DNA of 64,000 bases from Ascaphus truei. Lineage: Eukaryota > Chordata > Amphibia > Anura > Ascaphidae. The DNA lies in the NCBI GenBank assembly GCA_036426205.1, contig CM071568.1, positions 119,357,745 to 119,421,744 of the forward strand. Direction: 5' to 3'. Under the pieces are notes generated by a model. That model was not told the origin of the DNA. It saw only the letters and a list, made by a program, of their open reading frames with translations, and searched no databases. Below are positions 32,133-43,931 of this stretch, in pieces. Numbering within the stretch: the stretch's first letter is position 1; each line of letters starts with the position of its first letter. The translations under genes and the position numbers were made by a program.

Positions 32133-34565
32133 TATGGTATAGTACTGTACTGTAGTATTGTAAGTACAGTATGAAACAGGTAAGTATGGCACCGATTTTT
32201 TCTTTCCTAGTAGTCAGAGTATACAATAGTTCCAGTATAGACTAGTTTGACAGTACTAACTGCATACACAATGCCATAATAGAGTATGCACCTAGAGTAC
32301 AGTAATTGCTCAATTTTTTTCTTTCCAGACAGAGCAGCACCAGCCATCTGGTTGCAAAGTATTTAACAGTAGTCATAGTATACAGTAGTTCCAGTATAGA
32401 CAAGTTTAACAGTACTACACATCACACAATGCCATAATACAATACGCACATAACTGCACTAATTTTTTCTTTTCTTGTCTTTTCAGTAAAAAAGGATGGA
32501 CTGGGGGAGAGGGGGGGTGGTGTGTACAGTCTGAACTTTTTGTACAGTCAAGTGTACAGTATATAAACAGCAGTAATGATTTACACAAAACCTCTCCTCT
32601 GTCAATTACCTACTGTACTGTACACAGAATGAGGAAGAAGATAAAGACGGAAAAAATTATATTACTATATATATATTATAAATTATATATTATTAAATGA
32701 TATTATTATCAATGTGCAATAGTTCATGTTTATCCACCGGCCCTCAATTTCAATCTGCCAGAAGAACTTAATAAAGACTGCATTATGTATTATTCATGAT
32801 TATTTTTATATTTGTATTTTTTGGTTCCTGATAAAATAAAATAAATATTTATTTACATTCCTGCTAATCATAATCATTGACAACAACCCCCCCACCCCAC
32901 ACCTACAGTATACCAAAGAAAAATAATGAATGACAAAGCATGAATCAGTTAATGGTTATTTTAACTCTCAATTCTCACAATGCTGTGCAAATTAGATTTA
33001 CATATCAAATTCGAGAAGGGATTTTTCCAAAGCGTTACCGCAAACAAAGCCTCAAAGAGTTGGAGGGGGGGGGGGGGTTGGGTGAGTCATGAGCAGTAAT
33101 CAGCTAGCTCCCATCTCAAAGAGGATTACACGCAGGCACAGTGAGGTGACTGACGCTCAGCTAGGGACGGATTAAAAACACAATGACAAGCTTCAGAAAA
33201 TGAATGACTCTGTGGAGGTGTCTGTCGATAAGAGTTTCAAAACCTTGAGCGAGCCTTGTGTGTGTGCGTGGGGGAGGGGGCTGCATGAAGGATTAGCTGT
33301 GCAGCAGTTCAAAGAAATGACATAATTTCAAAAGGCAGTTCATCATAATAATTTGATCCCTGCACCCCCAAATACAGTACGTAAAAAGAAAACAAATCAA
33401 CCATGTGCAGTCAAACGCACAGGGTCGCAGTCAAAAGCTACAGCACAGATTGTTTTTGCAGGCTTGTAGTGAAAATAACAAATTAGAATAACTCACTCAA
33501 GCAAGCAGTGGTGGGTGAAGTTACAGGCGCATGTGCAGTAATCAACTAGCTCCCATACCAAAGAGGATTACACGCAGGCGCAGTGAGGTGACGCTCGGCT
33601 ATGGACGGATTAAGAATACAATGGCAACCTTCAGAAAATTAGTGACTATGGAGGTATCTGTCGATAAAAGTTTCAGAACCTTGAGCGAGCCTTGTGTGTG
33701 TGCGTGGGGGAGGGGGCTACAGGGTACAGCTGCATGAAGTTCAAAGATAATGACATACTTTAATTTCAAAAGGCCGATCATCATAATTCTGTAATATGAT
33801 CCCTACACCCCCAAATACAGTACGTAAAAAGCACACAAATCAACTATATGCAGTCAAACGCACAGGGTCGCAGTCAAAAGCTACAGCACAGATTGAATAT
33901 TGTAATATCAAGTTGGTCTAGGTAGGCTTGTGGAGAAAATAGCAATTAAAAGATTAGAATAAATAAAAAAATTTGGTCACTCACTGAAGCAAGCAGTGGT
34001 GGGCAAAGTTACAGGCGCATGCGCAGTAATCACCTGCTGTCAAGCAGGAATGTGATTGAAACCAGACACACGTTCAAAGGAATGGTGTGGGAGAGATGAA
34101 CTGCATTGTAGAGAAGATAAGAAGTTGAAATACCCTGCAGTGCATTTAATTATCCTGAGTGAGGGGAGAGCGCTGTATATACCGAAATGTGACACTGTTA
34201 CAGTACTGTACACGCCTATGCGTTTCAACAATTTTTGAAATGAGCCATACTGTACAGCAGCACAGCACTGCAAATGCATGTATACTTTAAATATGCAAAT
34301 TTACAATTACTGCGCGCGCACACACAGACTGTGTACTGACGTAGGTTGAACCGTGAAGGTATTAGACTTCCAAGACAACAGTTCACAAATGACCTCCAGA
34401 GTTTTTACACGGCATTGCAGTATTGCAGACAGTGAGAATAAAATGCTAATATCACGAGCGCTAAAAGAACGCAATTAACTCCGGACCAAAAAAAAAAACA
34501 CCTCTGACCGAGATTATCAGAGAGCTGTGGATCTAGCCGATTTAGACTCAGGGCGGCCGACACTG
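32133..34565. other. Non-coding right part of copy B
   Basis: Inverted match to 9830-12470 of copy A. It contains diverged subterminal repeat units (near 33100, 33540 and 34000) with AGCTAGCTCCCAT and CGCAGGCGCAGTGAGG, and two copies of a block with GAGCGAGCCTTGTGTGTGTG (33247 and 33685). No gene seen. Confidence 0.55.
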
Positions 34566-34567
34566 TA
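34540..34567. repeat. Terminal inverted repeat, outer end of copy B
   Basis: Ends GGCGGCCGACACTGTA with TA at 34566-34567, and mirrors 9805-9832. Confidence 0.65.
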
Positions 34568-36540
34568 CATCCCAGTTGTTGGGTAGCGCCTGGGTATCTC
34601 TCTTTGCCACTTCCCTAGTTTAGCTGCCTGCTATTTTCCCTGTCCCAGCAGCTAGCTGCATGTGAAAAGGCGACATTATTGTTACATGTTGTTAACACAG
34701 CCCTAGTTAGAGTTGGTTGCCTGCAATCTCCTATTCTCCTAGCTGAGAGTGGGCTATTCCTACCCCCTGTACTTGCTGACAGTTAGTATAGTCTCACGTC
34801 ACTTCTAGTGTGACCCTTGCCCCTCACTTCCTTTTCACCCTGGACTCTGAGTGAGTACCTGCCTGCTATTTGCCCAAGCAAGGCCTTTCTGTTTTTACAC
34901 TGCCTTATCTTGATACACTGGACTTCAGAGAGAGAAGCACTCTCTACCCACACTACATCTGCAAGTACCTTTCTTCCTGTGATTTTCCCTCAATAAAACT
35001 AAGAAAGACAAAAGGACTTTATGTGCTTTTGAAGAGGGAAGGCATGAGTTAAGCTAACTGGAATTATTCATACATCATTCGTGACCCTGGTTCCAGGAAA
35101 GTAAAAACAGAAACCGTGTGTTGGGGAAATCAGCACAGTAGCTGCAGTGACACAGCTTCTGGAAACAGGTACTGGACTAGCAAACTGCTACACAGAGTCA
35201 TCTACCTCTACACAGCAAATAAACAGCAGTCTCTCACCACCACAGTACAAGCATACTGCTCCACATTGCTACACAGAGCCATCAGCCTCTATACAGCAAA
35301 CTACTATGGCTTTATGCAAAGACAAGCAAGCAGATTTACACACACACGGGAGCTGCTACTCAGTCTTATGATAGACACAGAGCAGTCTCTGCACCCTGAC
35401 AAGCGGCAGCTTTGCACTGCCAATACAAGCAGCAGCCTTACAAACAAGCACAGCACAAGCTTATGCCCCACACTGCTGTTCAGAGCAGCCTCTACAGCAG
35501 AAATAAGCGACAGCTTCATGCTAAGGAAAGTGTTACATTGCACAGCTGTACAAAGCAGCAGCTTTTTGGAAAACAAGCACCAGTTTTAAACAGCAAACCC
35601 AGAAAAGCAAAACAACTTTGCACACAAGGCAGCAGCATTGCAGACAGACAGTTCATAGCACACAGAACTTTGATTGCCTTCTCTGTTTTGGAGTCCATCC
35701 TCTGCACAGTTTCTCAGTGAGGTGCTACCATCTCACCTAACCCTGCGCAGGTCCCCACGACCAGCGCCACCATGGGCCATGCCACCGGACACCCGCCAGG
35801 ACACGGGTCAGAGCCACCAGACACCTGTGAGTACAGATACCCCTACGTTTACCACTGCAGGACACCTATCGGTACAATCCGAGACAGTCATCCATTGCTG
35901 ACGCAGGTAAACAGAACGCATGCCACACGCACTGGCTAAAGGCCTACACACACCTGCAGCATGGCAGAACTCAGATCCACACCAGACATCACGCAGGAGA
36001 GTGATCATTCAGACACAGAGACCACTGCACAACTGCAACAGGCGCAGGCAGACGCAAGGCCTAAACGGATATCTACACTTACACAAAAGGCCCGTGAAAA
36101 ATATGAGGCTGACATTGAAGCGCACCGTGCTAAATGATGGCTGCTGCATCATTGCAGCGCCTCCATCTGCCGTAGGCTCCAGGGATGTTTGGAGATGATC
36201 TCCCATGGTAGAACTTGTATGCTCCCCCCAGATAGATCACACATCAGGCCAGAGGTATACTGCAAACAGGAACGGTATATTACTACACACTTTGCAGTAA
36301 CACAGCTACGCAGCAGTCGTCTGCCGGATACAGTCTCCTTAGATCAGCTCTCACTGGAGATGGTCCCTGAACCATCACTACAGGCCAATGGCACCAGCAG
36401 CTGTCCTAACTCTTCCCCACCTCCCTAGCGGAGGCAGAGGTATAATACCCACTCATTTCCATACCAACTACTGGCAGGCCTGTGAATACCAGGTTTTCCT
36501 GCCAGCACATTTGGTAGAATAGTAGCCAGGGGGTACCCCG
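34568..36540 (+). mobile_element. 5' part of an LTR retroelement (LTR, leader, start of gag)
   Basis: 34570-35085 has LTR-like composition, with AATAAA at 34992-34997 followed by a T-rich/CATTCGTGACCCTGG junction. The leader (35090-35960) is repeated CAGCA/ACAGCA-rich sequence. A gag-like start follows at 35961. No second LTR, protease or RT is found before the element is cut by the PLE fragment near 36540. LTR ends and superfamily are uncertain. Confidence 0.4.
35961..36430 (+). pseudogene. Gag-like N-terminus
   Basis: Begins MAELRSTPDITQESD and contains RISTLTQKAREKYEADIEAH, the style of charged helix found at the start of gag proteins of vertebrate LTR retrotransposons. A TGA after EAHRAK (36135) breaks it. 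A frame at 36189-36428 may continue it (SLDQLSLEMVPEP). No capsid motif or zinc knuckle is seen. Resemblance is weak and the call is tentative. Confidence 0.35.
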
Positions 36541-37330
36541 CTACACGATGTTAGCAATATCTTTGGATATTCTGATCTTTAACTTGCGAGTAGTTCTCCC
36601 TACATACTGTTTGTTGCAGGGGCACTGAAACACAAAGATCACATAATTAGAATTGTAATCTATTAAGTCTTCAATTTCGAAGATTTTTTGGTTACTTCTG
36701 ATTGAATTCATTTAAAGGGTTTGGTGGAATTTGGATGTAATTTGCACCCTTTACAACCCAAACATTTATAGAAGCCCTTTGTTATAATCTGTCGCCTAGA
36801 TGTTTCTCTTCTCAGGCAACTCAGGCCAGTTGCTGTTTTAGTTTAGGTACCTTAGTAAATATAACCTGAGGCTTAATTGGAAGGATCTGTTGTAAGATAG
36901 GATCTTTGTGTAAAATTTCCCAATGTTTTTGTTTGATCCTTTTAATTTGGGCTGATGAACTATTATACCTAGTAACAAAAGGTATCGATATTTTACCATC
37001 TTCATTTTTGGTCTTTGTAATTTCGTTGTCTTTGTACTTAATTAGTTTTGATCTTTGCATCCCAGACACTCTATTATATGCCTTCTCTACCGCTGCTTTG
37101 TTATATTTCCTAACCTGAAATTTATTCATCAGATCTTGTGCTTGCTTTTGCTAAATTGCATCTGGTGTGCAATTACGTTTCAACCTTTGCAATTGTCCTA
37201 CTGGAATGTTTTCTAGAAACTGTTCTCAATGACCACGGTCTCCTTGTAGAAAGTTATTGCATTCTACTCTCTTTATGTATGTTTTAGTTAACAACTGACC
37301 ATCACCCCCACCAGCTCGCACCAATGAAGG
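36541..37330 (-). pseudogene. Third Penelope-like element: RT C-terminus plus GIY-YIG start
   Basis: Minus strand. A degraded region near 37230-37130 gives ENIPVGQLQRLKRNC-like residues. Then 37129-36821 gives an open stretch with KAAVEKAYNRVSG, RYNSSSAQIKRI and HWEILHKDPILQQILP, the linker between RT and nuclease. A decayed zinc-knuckle area follows, then VIFVFQCPCNKQYVGRTTRK (36640-36580), the GIY-YIG signature. Several stops and shifts. It is a different subfamily from the PLE at 21.6-25 kb (only scattered residues shared). Confidence 0.65.
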
Positions 37331-38218
37331 CATCAGTAACCAAATATTTCTCCTTCACCACAGCATGTCAGGGCTAGGCTTAATACATGGCACACACCTG
37401 CTATGAAAAGTGACTCTGTTGCTTCTCCATCCATTTCCCCACTTGGGGAACCTACTTTTTCTCTCCCACACTAACCACTCTAATCCCAGAGACAATGGAG
37501 CCATGGAGTGAACGAGAGAGTAGGCTTCAGTGGCACAGATCACCTATTGTCTCCAATTCCTTTGGTTTTGTGTGAGGATGCAATGTGTGTAATGTGGGCA
37601 CCTTGTTAGTAGGCTTAGTCATTTGCTGAGAAGCTGACATGGACCCGAGAAATTTCGCTATTTGGAATGGAGTAGGTTAGGCTGTATGCGAGTTGATGGT
37701 CTTGTCCCTCAATGAAGTGAGTAGCAATGCAGATCCTTCGTCCTCTCCCTCCTAATCCCAAACAAAATTGGTGAAGGCTCAATTTAGAATTGAAAAATAC
37801 ATTTTTCAGGCCTTCTTTGTCTTTCGGTCAGTCTTTGATCTCATCCCTTTCACTACAGAACAGTGACTGATTAAGGCTATCAAGATCGGATGCGGATTGT
37901 GTACTAGTTTCTGACACTGGTTGCACTTTTTTTTTTAAGTTCGATTGATCATGATGATAATAAGAAACAAAGAAGTCCAGAGTAACATCCAATGTGCCAA
38001 AAATACACAGTGAAATACCTTTATATCTCTTGAAAAAGGGTCATTTAGTTAACCCTTTGGCCAAAGCATATAAGCCTTTGAGCCACTTCAAGGCATGACC
38101 AATTCACAGGTCCTAACACTGTAGAACACAGAATACTGTAGCACCTTCGCTTCCCAAATTCGGAGATATAATCCTCCCGGTCCAGATGAATATTGCGGCC
38201 CAGCACCCATAACTTTAG
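37331..38218. other. No gene recognised
   Basis: Could be more upstream PLE sequence on the minus strand, but I see no motif that proves it. Confidence 0.4.
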
Positions 38219-40230
38219 TTATTGAGGAGCTCTGTCAAGATCCACATAGGTAGGATCATTAGTGGTGGTGGCTAAATGGTCAAGTATAGCCTCTTTTACC
38301 CAATCTATACGGTGAGCTTCAGCACAGCGCATTAATTTCTCAGGGAGATAGGGGTATTCGTAACCCATCTTCCTGAACCTATGAAATAACACTCTTTCTG
38401 CTTGGCAGAATTTCACCAAACATTTTTAAGTCACGGTGCCAGGCAGCACCCAAAAGATGGAGCCTTCCCATAATGGTGCTCCCTCTGTCTCCTCCCTGAC
38501 AGGAGACAATACATGTACAGATTTTATTGAACCCGTCTCCTCCTCCTCACCATCCCCCCACTGCACAGACCCCTTCAAATGTATCACAGGCATAATAGAC
38601 ATTTTATCACATTGTCCATTTGGAGCCACGGGACTCACTGGTGGTAAGGGCATGGGGGTCAGGTCGCACCCTGGGACTGGTGATGGACGGGGAAAGTGGG
38701 ACAGAAGGGGCAGATGACACAGGGACTGGGGCCGCCGGTGACAAGGGGGCCTCACTAAAGTCTTGAGGTGGCACATCCAGGGAACTTGCCCCAGGAGAAG
38801 CAAGAGTACAGTCCTGAGTCAAGTTCAATTTGCCCCTCCCTTTGGCCTTAATATAGCGGGCTTCAGCCAGCGCTTTGGCCTGAAGAGCATCTCTGGCTTC
38901 ATTCCGTACCCTACAGCGTTGGAGGAAAGGATCGTTCGGAACAGTAGCACTCACCGGAGCGGCCTGGAGATCACAGGAGCTCACCCGGCCGGGCGAATTG
39001 GCGGCCTTCTCATCTCCCGGTGGTGGAGCAGCAACAGTAGAGTCGATGCATTCATCAGGGGTGGTGCAGGCTGGCACTTCTCCCGATAGTTGATCCCTCA
39101 GCATCATATCATCGAAGTGGCATTCAGCAGCTCGCATGTAGGAGAGGGCACGAGCTCGGGCCTCGCACATCTCCTGCTGACACCGCAGGTACAACCCCGC
39201 AGCTTTGTGGGCTTAATCCCAGTGAGGATCTGAAGAAGGAATAATCAACTAATAGCCAGTAGTAGCAGCAAGGTTGTCCCCAACACCATCGGGTACGTAG
39301 GAGGCATTGGCCGATACCTCTGGGGTGTCCGGAACAGCAGACTCTTCAACGAGGGTACCTCCCTTTCGGAGCGGCTTACCGGAGCGGCAGTAGAATGCAC
39401 CTCACAGAATGGAAGTGAGGCGGTACCGCAAGGCTCAGACGGCAGACCACTGAGCGCCGCTGGCACAGGCACAGAGGGGGATGGCTCCGGAGATGGAGGA
39501 AGGTCAGGCACTTGTTGAAAGGCCTTCACCCAGGTGGTAGGACCCAGCAGAGAGCCTTCTTTTCGGCTACTATGCCTTACAGTGGGCAGATCCATGCTGG
39601 ACCTTGACAACGGGTGCGTAGACACCACTTGTAGGTCAGGGTAAAACAATTTGTACACCACAGCTATGCAATGATGTGCAGCATCATCGGCCGATACTTA
39701 GGCCAGTTGTGACAACGCACCAGTTGGTATAAAGTGCGCAGCTCCCAGGTGCTCAAAGCAAGGTCCGGTTCTTCAGGGCCCTCAGATCTAGCCCTCAGAT
39801 AAGGCACTCGACAAGCTGAGCTGCTTCCCATAAGATGGAGCAAGCCACCTGGGTAGTCACATTGCAGGCAGACCCCGAGGAGTTGGTTCTCAGGGGAGTC
39901 TCGGATAACAAGGACTCCTCCGGTCAGCTCATAAATCCGCCCACGGCTCTCCATCTGTATAGCAGGCAGATCACAGTAGAGGCACAACTGCTGTCTCTGG
40001 AGTACACGTGCGTCTGGCTCCTCACATCCTGTGTGCTCCTGCAGGGCACACCCAGCTGCTCCCCCTGGTTGATAGTATAGTCCAATCCGGAGCAAGCAAG
40101 GGGGAGGGGTTTCAGTAGTTCGCGTTGTTTCTGTAAACTGTAAGTCCAACAAAAGCTTGCAAGTTGATGCAACATTTGCAAAAGAGCACATGGCATCCCT
40201 GGTAGTGGCGGGAACCACCATTGTGAGGTA
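38219..40230 (-). pseudogene. Unrecognised coding-looking region, minus strand
   Basis: A series of minus-strand frames in one order: 40221-39664 (185 codons, with C-rich parts such as LCLYCDLPAIQME), 39661-39245 (138 codons, P/S rich, hydrophobic end GTTLLLLLAIS), 39194-38607 (195 codons, starts YLRCQQEMCEARARALSYM, then P/S/A rich) and 38419-38219 (66 codons, FRKMGYEYPYLPEKL). The amino-acid style (mixed helices and P/S-rich linkers, few rare residues) looks like real protein, probably from a retroelement, but I recognise no catalytic or binding motif. The FRKMGY... piece recalls the helix after the RT of Penelope/DIRS-like proteins; this is weak. Confidence 0.3.
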
Positions 40231-41699
40231 GATAAGAGTCCATGCGGTCCCCAGTTCTCTGGAACCGCCATTTTAAAGCACAAAGTCCAGCACACCGCTG
40301 TCTCCTTGAGAACAAAACCACCATCTTGTGAGGACTTGTTAGCCCTTACAAAGAAAGAGACTGTTTTGTTTATTTTGTATACTGCCTTAAAACTGTATTG
40401 TTTGAAGATACAGGTCAAATAAAAGCCAATGTTTATTTTCTTTTAACTACTTCTCTCTGGTTATACCACTGCCCTCATCTCCTACATGGTCTATCACACT
40501 GTAAGATCATGCTTCTTCTTCATAACATCCCAAACCTCTGCAGCTGAGAGCTCATAATTGCATGGTAGATTTCATCGCTTCCCTCTAAAAATAAGGAACA
40601 TGATAAAGACTGCAGATGCGTAGGCATACTGTGTGGCTGTGTGAAGACAAACATTAGAAGCAGAAGTAAATACAGTACTGTACTTACTCAGTTCTCACCC
40701 GAGGACCCTTCCAAAAATCTTAATCTTCCCATGGGAATGATACCAAACACAGTTTAGTGACTCATAGTTGCCTACTTCCTCTAGTCACCATTGGATGTCC
40801 ATTGCTCAGTATCCCTTCTTGTACATGCACATTATTGCCCTGCTATATTCCTTGCAAATGTTTTTGATAATTGTTGCTTTTCAGAAGGACTGAACCACTA
40901 ATTAATGTGCTCTCAATGTGAATTGCATCTTTGTTTTACATTATGCTGCATTTAAACAGTAAAGTGAAGGGAACAGGTATGGGCCTACTTTTGACACATT
41001 ATAAACATAGCCCCACCATGCACTGAATGCTGCCCCAGTGACATCAGCAGTACTGTACATAAAATCTGACAGAAATTGCATAGCCACACTCACTGATCTT
41101 GTTCTCTTGTGCTTGCAGCTTCTTTATCTTGTACTTGAACAACGTAAGAACCTGCTTGCTGCTGCTGCTGCGTCTGCTGACCCAGCCAAAATCCTGAGTA
41201 AGCAAATGCTGCCAGCTGTACCCGAGACCCCAAAAACAAAAAGGCTAAAGTGGGGCAAGAAAACTGAGCATTACCCAAAACTCCTAAAGGGAAGAATCTG
41301 GAACCAACGTGGAGAAAAAAGATGGCCAAAACCATTTCCACTCAAGTTTTTTGTGTTGGGGTGATTAATATGGCACCTGGCAACCCCTCCCAATCGCTCC
41401 AAGCTTCGGACCCTGCTCACCTCACCCTGCATATTGCACAACCAAATCAGGTCCCGGCTCACCTCACCCTTGATCCAGCACAGCCCAAGCTAGTCCCAGT
41501 GCATCTTATCCCTGATCGAGCTCGGTTGGAACTGTTGGGGGTATTTGGAACTCCTGTCCCAACGCAGTTATACAGGGACAGAGTAGAAGCAAAGTTGGAC
41601 CTATTCTATTCTAGACCTACAGCAGTAGGACATGTGATGCACCCTATCTAGCCAAGGAGGCACCCTACCCACCCACGGTGTCTCCATGCTATACCTTGA
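40231..41699. other. Mostly non-coding; one short coding-looking stretch
   Basis: 41038-41651 on the plus strand has frames with a repeated HLTLDPAQP/HLIPD motif (41415-41520), which may be decayed repeat protein or chance. Nothing else recognised. Confidence 0.3.
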
Positions 41700-42640
41700 T
41701 TTTACAGAACATCACATATGGCTACTGTAACATACGTACTCACCACAAACCTGGACCGGACCGCGGGGCTGAGGTGGGGATAGATATACACCGACCTTAG
41801 ACCGCGCAGGCTGATCCAGATTGCGCAGTTCGTAGTTGTACATAGCAGGATCGGGACTGGAGAAGGCAGGATAATCCGTGGACAAGCCGGGGTCAGGATA
41901 GGAGAAGGCTGGGTAAACGATATCCATGTTGGGGTTTGGCAACAGGACACTTGAGCGAAGGTGCTCCAACGTAGAAAGGAACAGGAACGGGGGATCCAGT
42001 GCTTCAGCACAAAACAGCATCCCCTAGCCGGGTACAGCTGTGAGTAGTGGAGACCACTGGGAGCAGGAGATTGCAGCTGGTAACAGGAAGAACAATGCAG
42101 GCCTCTGCAAGGAGAATATGCAGCAGGTAACAGGAAGCACTGATGCAGGCCTTTGCAGGAGAGATAGGGGATCCAGTACATCAGCACGAACAGCACCCCC
42201 TAGCCGGGTACAACTATGAGTAGCGTACACCACTGGAAGAAGGAGATTGCAGCAGGTAACAGGAACAACGATACAGGCCTCTGCAAGGAGAATATGCAGC
42301 AGCTAACAGGAAGCACCGATGCAGGCCTCTGCAGGAGAGGAAGCAATGAAAAGGTACTGCAGACAGGACAAGAAACACTGAGGCTTCAGTGTAACGGCGG
42401 CCACACGGCGGGGTCTGCCAGTAACTGAGAACTAAGACAAGAAGGCCAGGCAGGCCAAACACAGGCTGTGGCAAACACAGTTACTATAGAAGGTCTATGT
42501 TCAGCAACTTCCTGGTGGGCCGGGAAGGAGTTAAATAGAACAGACAGCCAATGAGACAGAGCTGCATAGGAGGCAGCAAGAAGCAGGCTGCAGTCTAATT
42601 GCAGAAGCAGGTGATTCTTGATTGCAGGTTCAAGGGGAGT
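41700..42640 (-). repeat. Tx1-like 5'UTR region of a second, truncated LINE copy
   Basis: 42355-42640 matches 47371-47655 almost base for base. On the minus strand both hold a CCAAT-type box (CTCATTGGCTG) and TATTTAACTCC, so the shared block looks like a LINE promoter. Left of it, 41985-42340 is a tandem repeat with ~185-bp units (landmarks CCCCTAGCCGGGTAC and GCAGGCCTCTGCA). This places a second 5' end directly downstream of the Tx1 LINE at 42.7-47.7 kb. Confidence 0.5.
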
Positions 42641-42738
42641 CTATTTTGATCTGGTTTAAAACTGATTGGCCGGCAAAGCCGGCCAATTCAGTTGAACAGC
42701 AGTTCTACTTGTTGCCAAGTAGAACAAAGAAAAACCAG

Positions 42739-43893
42739 TCAAACAAAAATATAAATTGAACAAACAAGTGCACTATGAAAAGTGCACTTAAAAAAAGAAG
42801 GGTTAACTCGAAAGAACCCATGATGGGGGATACCGAGCAGAGCACCCCGCCTAACGCCCACTGGGAGGCAAACTCCGAAACCGTCCCAGCGGACTCGGCG
42901 TACGTGAACTCTGCCCGGATACGGGAGTGCACCAGCGCCCGGAACACTGCCACGATGTTCGTTGGGACCCCCCCTCCCCAAACGCTGCCTCCTGGTCTTG
43001 TAAATGGCTACCTTAGCCGTTGCCAGGAGCAGGCTTATTGTCTCGGGACACTGGGCACCAAAAATAAAAAGATGAGGGGAAAAATTTAGCCAGAACTGCA
43101 GAAGAAGGCTCCTCAAGGTGGATAAGAGGGGCTGCAGTCTGGCGCAATTTAGATAAATGTGGTATACGGACTCTCGCTCGCCACAGAAGGGACAGGAGGC
43201 GGGGGAGTCCATGAAATGTGCCAAATACTCTCCTGTGCTCAGCGCTCCGTGGAGGACCCTTCAACTCAAATCCCCGGCGGGACGGGGAACCAAAGCTGAA
43301 TAAAGTTCCCTCAACCGGGGTCTCTCGCCCTCGTTAGCAGGAAATACCCGCCTCCAGATGGTATCATGGCGGGTGACAAGGGCGAGGTAGTGCACTATAT
43401 GGAGCACCAGAGAATACAGGACTTTCCTCGGCATGCCGCGGAAACACGACGGGGACATATCCCCCAACCTGCTGAGGTTGGGAGAGAGAGGAGCCCGAGG
43501 GGGTTGCCGTGATTTGGGTTCCACGCAAAGATCCGGAGAGCTGAAAATGATAGGTTGACACGGCTCTCCGTTCTGCAATACCCCCTCGATGAAGGTGCGT
43601 GAGTCGGGGTGGATGGCATCTTTAATCTCCCGGATCAAACGACGAGGGACGCGGGCAGTAGGCATACCCATACGGGGCGCAAGCACCTCTGCGCTTACCC
43701 AGTCTCGCCGCTCATAGTCCAAGAGATCCCCGACTCTGGTCACCTGCGCCAGGATTAGCCGGCGGCAAATAGCGGGTGAATCCAACATCAGAGCCCCCAC
43801 TGCCGGATTATACAGCAAGGGCTCGGCGAGGAAATCAACCCCCGCCGCCTGTTCCTTCCTAGTCGCGGAGACCAGTTTCCAGGCCTTTAACAA
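42739..43893 (-). pseudogene. Tx1 LINE ORF2, C-terminal region
   Basis: Two overlapping minus-strand frames (43893-43261 and 43224-42739). The first ends in RPAGDLS; the second contains CPFCGERESVYHIYLNC, a C-x2-C...H...C zinc-finger-like motif typical of L1/Tx1 ORF2 C-termini. The second carries a frame change after GTFHGL/AHFMDS. Its last part (KTRRQRLGRGGPNEHRGSVP) is basic. Confidence 0.65.
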
Positions 43894-43931
43894 GTCCCGG
43901 TAGTATGCCGGCAGCTCCGAGAGGTTTCTAC

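Larger units (their letters stand above)
25175..34567 (+). mobile_element. Giant Tc1/mariner-type DNA transposon, copy B
   Basis: Left end TACTGCTGCGGCCCATTTTA at 25175. The right end, reverse-complemented, is TACAGTGTCGGCCGCCCTGA with TA at 34566-34567. Opposite orientation to copy A. Length 9.4 kb, no LINE. Gene order from left: forkhead-like (plus), BEN-like (minus), transposase (plus, exons 1 and 5 only). A 1.86-kb unrelated segment (29966-31829) replaces transposase exons 2-4. Together with A it forms an inverted pair with ~9-kb arms. Different insertions and deletions in the two arms show that this is not an assembly mirror artefact. Confidence 0.7.

Noticed and set aside
9805..34567. 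Assembly artefact or mirror duplication
   Set aside because: The arms carry different insertions (LINE only in A, 1.86-kb segment only in B), different stops and many substitutions, and each arm has its own TA-bounded ends.
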